Below, piece by piece: positions 35,685 to 49,400 of a stretch of DNA of 64,000 bases. A program made the translations under genes and the position numbers. A model generated the notes under the pieces. That model worked only from the letters and a program-made list of their open reading frames with translations. It was not told the DNA's origin and made no database searches. How positions within the stretch are numbered: the stretch's first letter is position 1; each line of letters starts with the position of its first letter. Source of the stretch: Sindora glabra (lineage: Eukaryota > Streptophyta > Magnoliopsida > Fabales > Fabaceae); the NCBI GenBank assembly GCA_020226215.1, contig CM035234.1, forward strand, positions 74,541,135 to 74,605,134. The letters run 5' to 3'.

Positions 35685-37210
35685 ATGGCAAGCCTTAAGG
35701 TTGCAGTTGTGATGCTGATATGTATAGCTGTGGTGGGTGGACCATTTGCTGAAGCCATAACATGTGGGCAGGCCACAAGCAGCCTGGCTGGGTGCCTGGG
35801 ATACCTGCAGAAGGGAGGAGTGCCAGCTCCAGCTTGCTGCTCTGGAATCAAGTCGGTGTTGGCTTCGGCCAAAACCACTGCTGACCGCCAGGCCATCTGC
35901 AACTGCCTGAAGGCGGCTGCCGGAAAAATCAGGGGGATTAACCTTGGCAACGCTGCGTCTCTTCCTGGCAAATGCGGCGTCAACCTCCCTTACAAGATCA
36001 GCACCTCCACCAACTGTGCTACGTATGCTTATACTTAATCACTTACAGTTGAATTTGCTAGTTTTCACCGTTTCACTTGCTAGTAAACTTAACTGTTAAG
36101 TTTAGTTCAAGTGGTTGAGATGGATGAGCTCTCGGTACAAGTTGTCCGTTTGATTCTCATAAAACAAAAATTTTGGAATTGTTTATTTACTGTTATTAAA
36201 AATAATTTTTTATTTTTTTAAAAAATAAAGGAATTTTTTTAAAAATAAAAAATAAATAATTTTTATTTTTTAAATTACATATTTAGAACTATATTTTTTT
36301 AAAATAAAAAATAAAAATAATTTTTAAATATTTTCTTAACTTATTTTTCATTTAGATGTCAATTTTATAATTTAATAAGATATTTTCATATTTATAATAC
36401 CTATCATTTTCTATTTTTATTTTTTTAATTTCAAAATATTTTTTTTTTAAATTGTGAAAATAATTTTTAAAAATAATTTCTGAAAATATTAAAGCCATAA
36501 CATATCCAAATACACCATTTGATTCTAAAAAAAAAACCAAAAAAAAAGAAAAGAAAAGAGAAAGGGCATGCTCTAATCCTTTATTTGCCTAGGGAGAAAA
36601 TAGAAAAAAAGTTAAAAAAATTTATAATTTGAATTAAGAACCTTTTTTTTTTAATTTTTGAAATGGTTAAAAAATCATAACCATAAATTTTACCTATGAT
36701 ATTTCCTCACTCCCTCATCCAAATGAAAAAGGCAAGTAAGTCCTAAAAATTTCTTTAACGATAAAGGCAAGTAAGTCTTAAAAGTTTCTTTAATCCCATT
36801 CAAACACAGTCTAATATCTACTTTAGGTTTAATGGAATTATGCGGATTCTCTCAGGGATTTAAACCTACACTAATTTTCTACTTTCAAAACTTAATCTTG
36901 TTCAAAATACAAGAAAAATTACATAAGTCAGATTTAACTTTTGAAAAGCCCAACTATTGATACAATATAATGTACTAATATATTATTAAATTTAAATATA
37001 TATTAAATTAATAATATCTAATTATATATCACAGTATATCAATAATTAGATCTAGTAATATATTGATATTTTTTTTTTTAACTTTTCATTCAGTATATTT
37101 TAGCTATAAAAAATTGGGTTAACAGAATAATTCTGATAGAAGTTAAATTTAGAAGTATTAATATAGATAATTAAAAATTTTGTATTTGTGATTGCAGCAT
37201 CAAGTTCTGA
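35685..37210 (+). CDS. LTP: Non-specific lipid-transfer protein, type 1 (two exons)
   Basis: Small secreted protein that binds fatty acids and lysolipids in a hydrophobic tunnel. In plants it acts in cuticle assembly and defence, outside the cell. Proposed exons are 35,685–36,022 and 37,198–37,210, giving 116 residues. Residues 1–24 are a signal peptide (MASLKVAVVMLICIAVV, ending AEA) before the mature ITCGQ start. The eight cysteines have the exact type 1 spacing C-X9-C-X13-CC-X19-CXC-X22-C-X13-C. Both LTP pentapeptides are present: TTADR and PYKIS. Without splicing the frame would end ...NCATYAYT at 36,038. A GT at 36,023 and an acceptor TTGTGATTGCAG ending at 37,197 give ...NCATIKF and stop, matching the usual type 1 C-terminus and the usual intron position a few codons before the end. 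The start is the ATG at 35,685; nothing upstream is needed, because the signal peptide begins there. The 131-codon frame on the opposite strand is a shadow. Confidence 0.92.
36023..37197 (+). other. LTP intron, 1,175 bp, containing a dispersed repeat
   Basis: GT–AG intron in phase 2 between the second and third base of a threonine codon (AC|C). Bases about 36,190–36,515 are copy B of the dispersed AT-rich repeat also found at 15,050–15,345, ending near CATAACATATCCAAATAC. The rest is AT-rich and featureless. For an LTP intron, often around 100 to a few hundred bases, this is long, and the repeat insertion explains part of it. Confidence 0.75.
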
Positions 37211-37400
37211 GCTGAGGATGCACGGGCAGTGAAGTGGCCACTATAGTACGTAGAAATGAAATAAAGAAGGGCGACCATAGGGTCCCATTACGCGGTCGTA
37301 TTTGGGGTGCCTTCTTAGTATTCCTACGTTTTCTTCCGTACTTTCCATTTTATGTGTCTCCGCCGCTGCAGCTTTGCAATAATTAATTTAATATTAATTC
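37211..37400 (+). terminator. LTP 3' untranslated region with polyadenylation signal
   Basis: After the TGA at 37,208–37,210 the sequence stays relatively GC-rich, unlike intergenic DNA here, up to about 37,380. It contains AATAAA at 37,260–37,265 and then T-rich tracts. This is the likely 3' untranslated region. The exact cleavage site cannot be read. Confidence 0.5.
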
Positions 37401-39390
37401 CGTTATTACTTTTTAGACATTCCTCTCTCGTTGGTTCATCTGATCCCTCAATTTTCATTGGTTATGTGCGGAAAGATTTTTCATTATATATAGTTGCAGA
37501 ACATTATAGAAAATGTTTTCTTGATTTGATATGGCATACTTAAACGAAAAACAACATTTGAGAGAAGAAGTAGATTTTCGTGCTGCCATAATATGTCCAT
37601 TATTTTGTTAGGCAAGGGTAAATGACATAATTTTTTTTTAAAAAAATCTGCTAATAAAATAGACATATGTTTATCCCTTATTTGAAATTTTAAGAAAATT
37701 AAAATTCAATTAATTTAGAATTAGATCCGTAAACAATTTTATTTATAAATTTAATTTCACATAGATTGAATTATTATTCTAAATAAGGGGTTCGGTGGAA
37801 CTTCATTTTCTTCCGTTTTTAACTAGGTCAATGGCTACTTCTCACGTTTAACTCAATTATCCTTTGAGGAGGTTATATAAATTTCTTTAGCTTTAATAAT
37901 TTAAAATTTCATGAGCTCATAATTTACAATAAAATAAATTTGAAATATTAAATAATAATTAATCTACAATATGCATGAGCTCATAATTAAAAAAAATAAA
38001 AAACTAAAAGAATGAAATAAATTAGTAATTTTCTTAATTAATTAGCTGTTAAAATTATTTTCTATTATTTTTATTGATAATAGTAAGAGAAATAATACAC
38101 TTAACGTACGTATAAGGTTTTAAGTTTGAATTTCTAATGGAAAATAAAATTTCAAATGTAGCATTAAATGCCACTGTAATACTAAAATGATACTGTAATA
38201 CTAAAATGATGATTATTTTTTTATTAGTTTTGATCACACATAATTAAGCTCATCGGGTTAACTTAATGAAAAAAAAATTTAAAAAAAAAATTAACTAGCC
38301 AATTTTTTAAAACAATTCTTGACTACTGGTTTAGCCTTTGTACTAATTCCAACGCTAAAATAATATTTTACATAAACTGGCATCAAATAACACAAGAATC
38401 AATTATCAAGTCCGTTAAATAATAGAATCCAATTTTTAAAACTACTTTTAAGCCTGTACCACGGTTTACAAATTAACTTTCATCCAAAAATCGTAGATTA
38501 TTTATATAAATAAATTTAAATCAATTTCATATTATAAAAATGTTAGAATCAAATTTATTTTATAATCATACATTTAAATTTATAAATTATAATTTTTAAG
38601 ATGTATATTATATTTTGATATATAAAGGTATGAAATGTAAATTGATTTTTTATTGCTAGTTAAAAATTCTTCACAATTTGAATTCTTAACAAAATGAAAA
38701 TCTTTGATATAAAAAAAGGTATAATGAAGAATAAATAAAAATTAAATAAATGGAAACTTTTACAACTTGTTTTACATCTCATCTATTAATTGTGAATTAT
38801 ATTTAAATAACAATCTAATTTGAAAAAGTTTCTTCCAATGAATATTAGAAGGCAATATATATATATGCTTTTTAATGAATTAATCTATCATGAAACAAAT
38901 ATATATATATATATATATATAATAAAAGATGATCTTAACTTTACCTAAATCATGTTTAATAGAATAAATATTTATTTTTACAAAAAATAATTGTTCTCAT
39001 AAGGATCTAATTGAGAAACCAAATTCAAATTCAATGAAATTTTTAAATATTCTTTTTATGTTCTTGAGTCACTATATAATGTAACTAAATATAACTAATT
39101 TATATTTAAATATGAGAGTATGTAATCAAGAGCTTTTAGTTTAAGTAGTACTTGATGTCTGTTGAAGGTTTTATACCTTTTGTTACATTTATAATTCAAT
39201 TCCTGATCTTTAAGTGTATGAATTTAGTGTTTTAGTTATTCCTTTATGTATATATATAAGAGTATGTAGTGGAAAGCATATTGATCCCAAACAAATTTTG
39301 CATAAAAATGTATAGGGGTTAAAATTTCGGATATGACTACTGTTGGAACAAGAGATCTCTTTAATGTGGTTCTCTCTTATGGTATTTCAC

Positions 39391-39423
<33 letters not shown>

Positions 39424-39649
39424 AAAGAGTATTGTACATGTAGCATAATAAAAACTTAAGTAGAAAATTTTACATACTAATTAGTAATCCCACACATTTG
39501 TTTTAAAAAACAAAAAATTTAGTGATAATGATATTGATAAAATAGAGAAATAGTACATGTTAGTTATCCAACACAAAGTCATAAAGAAAATATTGACAAA
39601 AATTAAATACATAAATTTGATTTTATTTTTCAAATATTTTTTAGCAATA
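37401..39649. other. AT-rich intergenic DNA with TA microsatellites
   Basis: No gene recognised. TA microsatellites lie at about 38,899–38,921 and 39,391–39,414. Short frames on either strand have no supporting features. Confidence 0.5.
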
Positions 39650-40370
39650 GAATATGTAGCTATTTAATTCAATTGAATTAAAATTCTAACTTGTTTATAA
39701 TATTTTTATAATAAAAATATTTTAGTATATTAACTACTCTTTAATATTGGTATTTAAGCAATAAATTAAAAAAAAAAGAAAAACATGCAACAAGATAGAT
39801 AAAAAATTAGAAATATTTTAAATGAGTTATAAAATTTTAACAAAATCTCAATTGATGTATATCTAGTATAAAATATGATATTTGAAAACTAATATCAAGA
39901 AATGTTGGTAAAATTAAAATAGACAAATATGATTTTAATTTTCAATTTTTTTAAAATATGTAATTAATTAATTCAATTATTACTTTTTATATTCAAGTTT
40001 AAACTTATTTAAAATATTTAACAATAAAAACAAATATATCATGTCATATACATAATATTTAGGGATATTTGTGTTTGAGTTATAAATATAAACAAAAAGG
40101 AAAACATATAATAGAGTAAATAAAAAGAAGAAAAAATTTATGTTAACTAATAAGAATTAAAAATAGAATATGTAGTTAATAAATATAATTAATTAAAAAT
40201 TTTAATTTATTTAAAATATTTTTATAATAAAGAAAACATATGTGTTATATCAATATTATTAAATGATGTTTGAGTTGTAAATAATGGGAGTAAATATAAA
40301 AAAAAAGAAGAAGATGTGATGGAGTAGATAAAAGTAAAAGAAATGTTGTGTTGGTTAGATTAAATTGGTT
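39650..40370 (+). repeat. Degenerate tandem repeat, three units
   Basis: Three successive blocks begin near 39,652, 39,953 and 40,158. Each has the same order: a TATGTAGYTAATT-like start, a TTATTTAAAATATTT/TTATAATATTT middle, ATAATAAA(A/G)A, then GTTTGAGTT or a similar word, AAAAAAGAAAAACAT and GATAAAAA. Units vary between about 190 and 310 bp and are strongly diverged. Non-coding. Confidence 0.45.
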
Positions 40371-40403
40371 TCATGCTAAGTTTTTTTAACTAACCAAAAT
40401 AAT

Positions 40404-43400
40404 CACTACAAGAAAAACACCAATTAGCAATAAATATTTTTATCGTTAATGAAGAGAAATTCCTCACTGAAATATTTAGTGATGGATTAAGAATGTTAGT
40501 AAACAGTGCATTAGTAAACCAATTAGCAATAGAAAATTTGTATCTATTACTAATCCCATCACTAATTTTATGGCCTTATGACAAACAAAAATGAAATGAT
40601 GAAAGGACTTAGTGACACATATGTCTATCACTAATCCTTATTTTACTGAAGGATTTTTCATCACTAGTTTGATATTTAGCTATTAATGAATCCATTGCTA
40701 ATTCCATCACTATTTTCAGAAATATTTGTTAAATTTTTAGCCATTACACATTAGCTTCTATTGGATTTTTTAAAAGATTAAGTATGCAATCAATAATTAA
40801 GAATCAAAATTTGGAATTGAAAATTTTGAAATAGAACTAAATATTAATATTTTATTTGTATAATATAAAAGAAATAAAAATAATGGAATCTAATATTCAT
40901 ATAAAAATCATATCAATCCTACATAAGTAACCAAAAAAAAAAAAACTACAATTGGTGGTTGCCCCTTGCTTAACTAATTGTAAAAGGGGTGTTGAGTCAC
41001 TCTGTTGCATCAACTAGGACAGACTTTCTATCATATGCTTGTTCTCTTTAATTAGATTAAGTGTGTTCTAAAGCTATTACAACACCTATGTAATAGGTTG
41101 TTGTGCTACTATAAGCTCCCCCCTTTGCTACTTGACAGTGCTTTCCAGCTTATCAAGTTAGGATTACGAGGTGCATCTAACAATGGTAGATAAAGGCCTA
41201 GTAAACTTGTAGGCCTCCAATCTTATGTAATAAATGTAGTTCTCTTCATTTCAATTGCTAACTACCTTTATCAAGAGTAAGGTCTCATTGACCTACATTA
41301 ACTGTACGTCACCACCATTAGTAAATGCCTGTGAAAACTATGCCTCCACCATCCTTGAGTACTTCTCTTGTAAAATAAGATTTGAAGGTTAGATAATTTC
41401 CATGGATAGAATTAACAATATGGTTGCATATGACAAACATGGATAAAATCTTATGTAGGTCCTCTTTGATCTCTTCTCTACAAATGCTTGATAACCTTTC
41501 AAAGTGAGATAAGTGTGGTGCGAAAGAATACCTTTGGATCAATAGGCCTCTGACCTAATTTCTTCACTTGAAATGTCATAACAAATAAAATAAAGTTAAG
41601 GTATGTAATAAATGAACATACAAATTAAACTAACATTTTAAACTAAAACTAATTTAAATTTACCATATTCCTTTTATGTAATAAAATAAAGATGAAATTA
41701 TCAATGTGCAAGTTCTCTTTAATAATGGATGCCTTATTTCTTTTGTTAACATCTTATTTTCTTTTAAAGTTAACATATTTAACTCACTTCCTATTAAGGT
41801 CCTTAAAAAATGTTCTTAGGCATTTACTCTGATTTCTTCAGCAGGTTTTTCCTTGCTCAATCCATCATACCTTTATAATTGGCTACGATTTTGTAGGAAT
41901 TTTTTTTTATCATGTATGCATTCTTAGGATGCCGCTTGTTGCAAACATTGAATAAATCCTAGTCAAATACTAATAATTAACAAATTAAACTATAAATACA
42001 AATACATGATGATCATAGATATATAAAATATAAATTCAACTTCAAATATAGGTTAAAATATTGCTAATAAAAATAAAGACAATCCACAGCTTGAACTACT
42101 TGTCTTTAAGCTATTATAAGACATTTATGTAGGTAAGGGTTAGCTTTATAAAGAACCCTTAAATCGTTCTAGTTATTTCTCTAATGAGACCATAGGTAGA
42201 TGTAGCAATTGAAATACAACCAAATACATTAGTGTAAATTTATCACACATATTAAACATTCATACAAATGAATAGAAATTAATACAATTAGTTATTACAA
42301 ATAAATAATTGAATATGCAAAATACTTATGAATTACCCTCTAAATGCACTCAAATTTGGTCATTAACTAGGTTTTTAGCCCATAAATTTGCTAAAGCCTA
42401 TCCCAAACATGGAGCTAAGTGTTATGTAGCTTATTATAAGAAGGTGATGTGTAACTTGCTCAATTAGATGTGGGGAAGCTTATGACTTCTAACCAGGTGA
42501 TCACAAGAATGTGTGTAGCTTAGGCATGGATATGAATGGGTGCATGTTAATCATGGTAGACGAAATTGGAGTTGATGATTCTTAACTATAGCTTTTGAGC
42601 CGGTGGCTACCACTCTTGCTAGAAGTGAATCTGCTAAATCTACATGAACTAGTTAACATAGTATCTTACAATATTAAGTAAATGATACAATTTATTAATA
42701 AATACTAATTGAGACAAAAACAAACTAAAGCTTATACTAAAGAAATCAAAGGTTAGAAAGATAGTACTTAGCTTGTCTACAAGTGTTTTTAAGTAAAAGA
42801 ACATGATGTATGACACTTGAATGAAGTTGATGCACTAAATTAGTGAATGAAACAAAATACGTTAGAGATTGAATCATTGAGGCAATAGTTGAAATAGAAG
42901 GATTTTGAAACCTCCATGCTAGATAACATGATATCATCCTAGAAAAATAGAATGAAGAAAGGTAAAAAAATAGAAATCACAGTAAGGATAAAATTAAAAT
43001 CAATAAATTAATCTCATGCATGTGCTCAAATATATAAAGATAAAAAAGAAGGAAAAAAGAGAAAATGAAGTTGTCTTTACAATCTTACTATTTATATATA
43101 AATTATAAAAGAAAAGGACTGAGAGAAATGAAAGTGCAATTAATGGTAGTTTAACAAATTTGCTAATTATATAAGTATGCAACTATTAAAGAATATTTTT
43201 AAAACATCATAGGTGGAGATGTAAAAGCAATAGCATAGAAAAAGAAGAATAAACATTGAGACAAAGTCTCTTTTTATAAACTGGAGAATTTATCATGTAT
43301 AGAGTTAGTCTTATAACTTTGAAATCCATAAGGAGCGTATAAAAAAAAGACAAAAAAATATGAAAAAAGAAAGGATTAAACGATAACCATTCTAATAAAT

Positions 43401-46400
43401 TTAAATTTCTCTCATAACTAAACAACATCTTTAGTACATCAAACTAACAAGTTTCTATCAATTCTGTCCTTGAAGAATATCAATATCAAGTTAAGTTTTC
43501 ACAAATATGATAATTCTCTAAAGTAATGCCTTAAAAAAAATTTCAATATTGCTTTTAACTATATAGACTAGCCTAATTAAAAAACTTTTCATTAGCAAAG
43601 GATTAAATTAATATGAAAATCTAGAGGATGAAATTTATAGAAATCCTACTAGTGAAGGACTAGAATAGTGTTTATCCTTTCTCTCATTGATTTATGAAAT
43701 GAAAGTAACAACATTAAAGAAATAATCATGGGAAGGAGAGCTTAATTCTAAAAGATCATATATGCATAAATTTCCATATATATGCACCTTAGATGATAAT
43801 TTAATATTCCATCTTATATTTTCTTAAGTTAAAAGAATTACAAGGGAATTAAATAGCAAATAATTGATTGGTTTTAGAACTTACAAGTTTTTCTAGATAA
43901 TAGGTTTTAGAACTTATAATAGTGGAGCAAGATAATATAATAGCAATAACTAACACATTATTGAGATATAAATCTGATTGCAAAGGAAAGAAAACTCATG
44001 TAATGTATATATTAGGTTAGAAAACCAATTTGACTACAAAAGGCCATAGTTTGAATTTGATACTAAATTAGATTATCATCAAGAAGAAAATGACTAAAAG
44101 CTTAGATTTGCATAAATCATACTGGATGATGACACAGTTAGAACAAAGGTAAACCTTGCATAGATTATCAAATGATAAAACATAATAATCCATAAATGTA
44201 AAGCTATGGAGCTAAATAGTTTGTAAGCATTAAATCTACAAACTCCATATTGCCATAACTACACATAAGCATGAACAAGATGCAAATGTTTTATTTAAAA
44301 ATGCAACAAATGTAATTAACCAAAATATTTTGTTTAAAAATATGTTTCAAGCAAAAAATTTACAATTTTACAAGTTAATAAGATTAACATTATTTTTTAT
44401 TGAATAATCATAATTTTCTTTTACAATTGTACAAATACAAACAATAATAGCAATAGATATAGAAAGACTTTAAGTGAACAATTTAACAAATAACAATAGA
44501 AACAATAAGAACATAAAACTTCATAAACCATAACATTTTTCTTGTATAATTATATAGATATAAATAATAATAGATTGAACAATCAAACAATTCAGAAACT
44601 ATAATTTATAATGAACAACAAACTTTAAATAAAAAGAAAAAGTAGGACACATCTTTTCATAATTCCTTTATATTACTTGAGGGCTTTTAAATTATATTTT
44701 GGGTAGTAAACTAATGATAAATTATAGTGAGAAGAAGTAATTTATCCATTTTTGAAATAAACTTAAACCTTGCAATATAAAAATGGACATATTACTTCTC
44801 CTCACTACAATTTCTTATTAGTTTATCATCTTTTTGTTTTCTTAACGTGGGACACTACTTGAAGGCTTCTAAGAGATATAAATAATTATAAATTGATAAT
44901 AAATCATAATAAAAAAAGAACATCAAGATTCTTGCATTGTGCTTAAGCTTATTATTGCGAGATTGGAGATGTTGCTTCTTTTCATAACTATTTATTATTG
45001 CTTTGTAGCCTAACAAAGTTTGACACTGCAATTTTGTACTTGTTAACCTCGAGGTACTTGATTGATCATTTAATTTGAGTATCTAAATGTTCTTATTTCT
45101 TAGTGTAAGAATGGTGACACTTGCTCTATATGTTTCAAAATCTAACATAGCACATAGAGCAATCAACACGTCGATTCTCACACTAAAACACAAGAATAAT
45201 TAGATGCTTATAGTTAATGAAATAATTAAGCCCCTCAAGGAAAACTATTTTGATAGTCATTTCAAATAGTCAAGGAAAGCCCTATATATTGATCAAGAGC
45301 AAATTGGTGATAAACTATCACAACATATAAAGTATTAATAAATCATAATAATGTACAGTCTGTTGATGAACTATCATGACATATAAATGAACAATCATTA
45401 TGACGGAAATAAATTTCCAAATTTTAGATGTTTATTTTTAATTAAAAAAACTATCATCATATACTATCTTTTATATGTCAATTGTTAAAAAAAATTGGTA
45501 TTGTATACCAATACTTTGTAAGATGCCAGCCTTGATAAATGCTTACTACCAATTATTTATTAGAATTAAATGGCCCCTAGTAAATACTTATTATTACCAT
45601 TTATTAGAGTTAGGTGGCAAGTATTGTACCTTTATTTGTTAGTTTGATCAAATAAAGGATATGGTATCATCCAATTACAACTACATTAATTTTATAGTAA
45701 ATAATTGATATGATTTTTTTTTGCAACTTCTGTATCCTTACATGTGTCTAAAAATAAATACAATAATAAATTATTATTCTAACAATATTATCAATATTAA
45801 TTAACAAAAGTCGTATAATAACATTACAATTAATTATTTGATCTCATTATTTTGAAGAAAAGTAATGGTAAAAGTTTGCATGGTATCTATGAAATAGTCT
45901 TTTCCCTTTTCTTTCATGTCCATGGAAATTTTCAATATAGTATACTTTCATATGAATGATGCAAGACTTGTAAATAAAATTTCCTATCAACAAACACTTA
46001 TATACCCAATCTTTCTTGATACCAAAACCTTTATGTGAATGATGCAAGACTTGCAAATAATTGCATTTAGGAACAACGACTTATATCTTAATAGTTGATG
46101 ATCAAGTAATATCGATCTTATATTATCCTCCTATGTCACATAAATAAAATGGATGAAAGAGAAACTATCAAGTAAAAACCTAAATGAAAAAAGGAGTTGA
46201 AAAGAAAATAAAATTGGACATAATTTGTAAGCAGTATAGGATATTCTATGTCAATTTCTAGTTAAAATACTTATGTTATAAATAAACAATATTGTTAAAG
46301 TCAAGAATTTGAAATGTCATTTATTATAGGTTGGTAAATATTTATTATATATTAATTGGTTGCTATGTTAAATTTAAACATTAGTTATGATAAAAAAAAT

Positions 46401-49400
46401 CATTATGATATAGCAATTTAATTTTCATAAATAACATCGATTTTAATAAATAATCAATGTTCTTTCTCCTATGTATTTTTAATGAATTTATATACCACAT
46501 TAAATTTTAAAAAATGAAATTGACTATTGAAAGACAAAGTGACCATTTTATAAACTGCCCAAAAGATGGATTAAGTATGAGAAAGCTTAAAAGTTATATA
46601 AATAGGATGAGATGTTTATTCTATTTTAAAAGACATTAATTTTTATAAGTTGAAAAAAAAGAAAGTTAATTTTGGAATTAATTAGTAATGTTTAATCAAC
46701 TATGTTAAATATTACCAATTTAGGATAAGTTATATGTTCTTTTTACATATTTTTCTTACAAATATACAAACATCAATATATTGAACATGAATATACAAAA
46801 ATATGACAAAGAAGAAATTGACAAAGAAAATTTATTTTGTAATTTTATTCATTTTATATATCATTATATCAATAAATTCAAATTTACAACAATATTATAC
46901 AAGGAAAAGTAAAAGAGGATTTTAGTTTTCCTCTGTCATTACCAAATGTGGTGCCAATTCTTCTAACCATATATCAAATTTTGATATTAGTAAATCATGA
47001 ATTTAAGCAATATATTTACCTTTAATACAGTGCTAACCTATGTTTGAGAAGGAGGAACATGGCTTCTCAACCATCTCATTTGATACATTTAAATGATATT
47101 AATTAGATTTTATAATATCTCTAAAGGTGTTAAATAAAATGGTGAAGGGTTTATATTCCTCCAACTCAAATACATGCTAGAGTTAGATAATGAAAAGTAA
47201 GATATTACCAAAATATTTTCAAATAGAAACTGGATGTAATGTATATAATCAATAAACTAAACTATAAATATCGATTATTAAATCAAAACTAATGTCTTAG
47301 GATTGACCATTATAAATAGGTGTTATTTCATTGCTTAAAGAAACAATATTTAGATGCCTTTATACTTTTATCAATAATAAAATTAATATGAAATATTTTC
47401 TTCTTCCCATGTGACCTTTTAAGTATCCTTTAGACTATGGTTTCCAAACTCAACCCTCGTCTTTAGTATTCATTTAAATTTAAAAAATGTCATTAATTAA
47501 CTATAAACATTGATTTGTTTTAAACCATCATTTTATTTGTCCTAATAATTTTAAAAATGCTATTGCATTTATATAAACATCAATTTATCCTATGATTAAT
47601 GTTTGTCAACTGACATAAAATTGAATTTTGTAGTAGTATATACTCTCCTTTCAATTTTAAAATGATTCTCTTTAGTTTTATATTTTTGCCATTGATTATT
47701 TTGTAGGACTAAAGTTCTATTAGCCTGTGATTAAATATGGGATGTTTAGCATTCATTGGAAAATGGCAAAATATAAATAGAAGTATTTATTTTACTTTTT
47801 ATGTTTAGTCTTGCAATTTAATTTTTAGTTTTATAATTGATCATATTTTATTACATACTATTTTGATGTAACTTTTACAAGTTTATATAGATAATAAATT
47901 TAATTTCATTCATCTTTTTAGCATTTAGCAATATTATTTAATATTTATTTATATGAAGTATATAATATCATATACTAAATTTTCATAAATGCTTATTACA
48001 TTTACAAGTATTATATTCAAGAGTCTTTTTTTAGAAAGTGCAAACCCCACATATCAAGTGATAAATATCAAGATAGATTTAGCTAAGCACTCATTTTTCA
48101 TAACTGTATTATATATAACCTTTCACTGTTTTCAATTTTTTATAATTTAATTTATTCTTTAAAACTGATGAAATTAGAATTTTAGAGAATCATAAGAAAT
48201 GTTAGTTTCTATTTCTATTTAAGATATTTTGTGAGGAGGAATACAGGAAAATAGAAAGCATGGAAAAGCAAGTTAAAAAGGGATAGGGTTAGGGTTTAGA
48301 AGGTAGACAAGTGAGTGAGGAATAAAGAGATGGAGTTTGAGGAAGTAGGGTGGGACATATTACATTAGTGATTAAATTAAATCAAAGTGATATTATGGGA
48401 ATTACACATAAATTTTTTTAAAATAAAAAAATTTTGTTTAACGTTATTTCTTATGATGTTGGCAAAATCAATGACATCGATTTTTATCAAATATAAAACC
48501 TGAATTTATTGTCACCGGTTATGATGATTATACAATCAACGTTGAGAAATAGATATACAATGACACTTGAATAGATGTTAGTTGAATACCAATATATAAT
48601 CTTTTAAATGCCCAATGTTAATCAGCTATCCCATAGTATTGTGAGTTATGTATACTTCTTTAGAGTCACTTTTTCTCATAAGATCAAGATATGATGTTCA
48701 TAATTTTGTAAGCTTCTATTAATTACAGAAATAAAAATGTTATAGGTATTAAAAATGATATTCAAATCTTTTATATTTTTTGGATTAATCTTTACCACAT
48801 CATTCTATATTTAATAATAATCCTTGATTTACATTAGGAACCCAATTTTGAATCCTATAAGAAACCAACATGAAGTATATACATAATAATTTTTTAACAT
48901 TAATTTTTCATTTCTCCACTAGAATATTTATAATAAAAATTAAATAAACTTGGCATTCTACCAAAAATATGAATTTTAATTTAAAAACTTTGAATAACTA
49001 TAACTTCATACTTGATTGTCTGTTTGAAGTATTTTTTTTATTTCATATAATATTTTGATATCTATCCATTTATAAATTGCAAAAATCGGCCATTTTAATG
49101 AACTTTTTTTCACTTTTTATTTATCTCATCATTGTTCAACTAATTTTGGACTCCATGCAATATATTGTCAAACACATAATAAGAATTTAAAGATCAAGAG
49201 CAACCTCGTAAGCTATAAAAATGAAACATAAACAAAAAGCTCTTAAAAAAACCTATACAAAAAATTAAAGAAATAAAAGAGGTGGAAATTGAAGAAATGG
49301 AAGCAAGAAAAATAACTATTTTCTTTGGAACTAATGGTCTAGAACATGGCATATGCTTCATACTTAATGCTACTTGAAGAAGTAATGGTAGTTTATTGAT

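Noticed and set aside
35588..35983. 131-codon open frame on the - strand
   Set aside because: It is the antisense of the lipid-transfer protein exon, has no domain of its own, and its length follows from the GC-rich coding strand.
36023..36038. Unspliced C-terminus ...ATYAYT as the true end of the lipid-transfer protein
   Set aside because: It keeps all eight cysteines and so cannot be excluded outright, but the spliced end ...ATIKF fits the family and the acceptor at 37,197 is strong.
41318..41542. CACTA transposase fragment on the - strand
   Set aside because: A 74-codon frame in the right place, but no TNP1 or TNP2 motif could be identified and neighbouring frames do not extend it.
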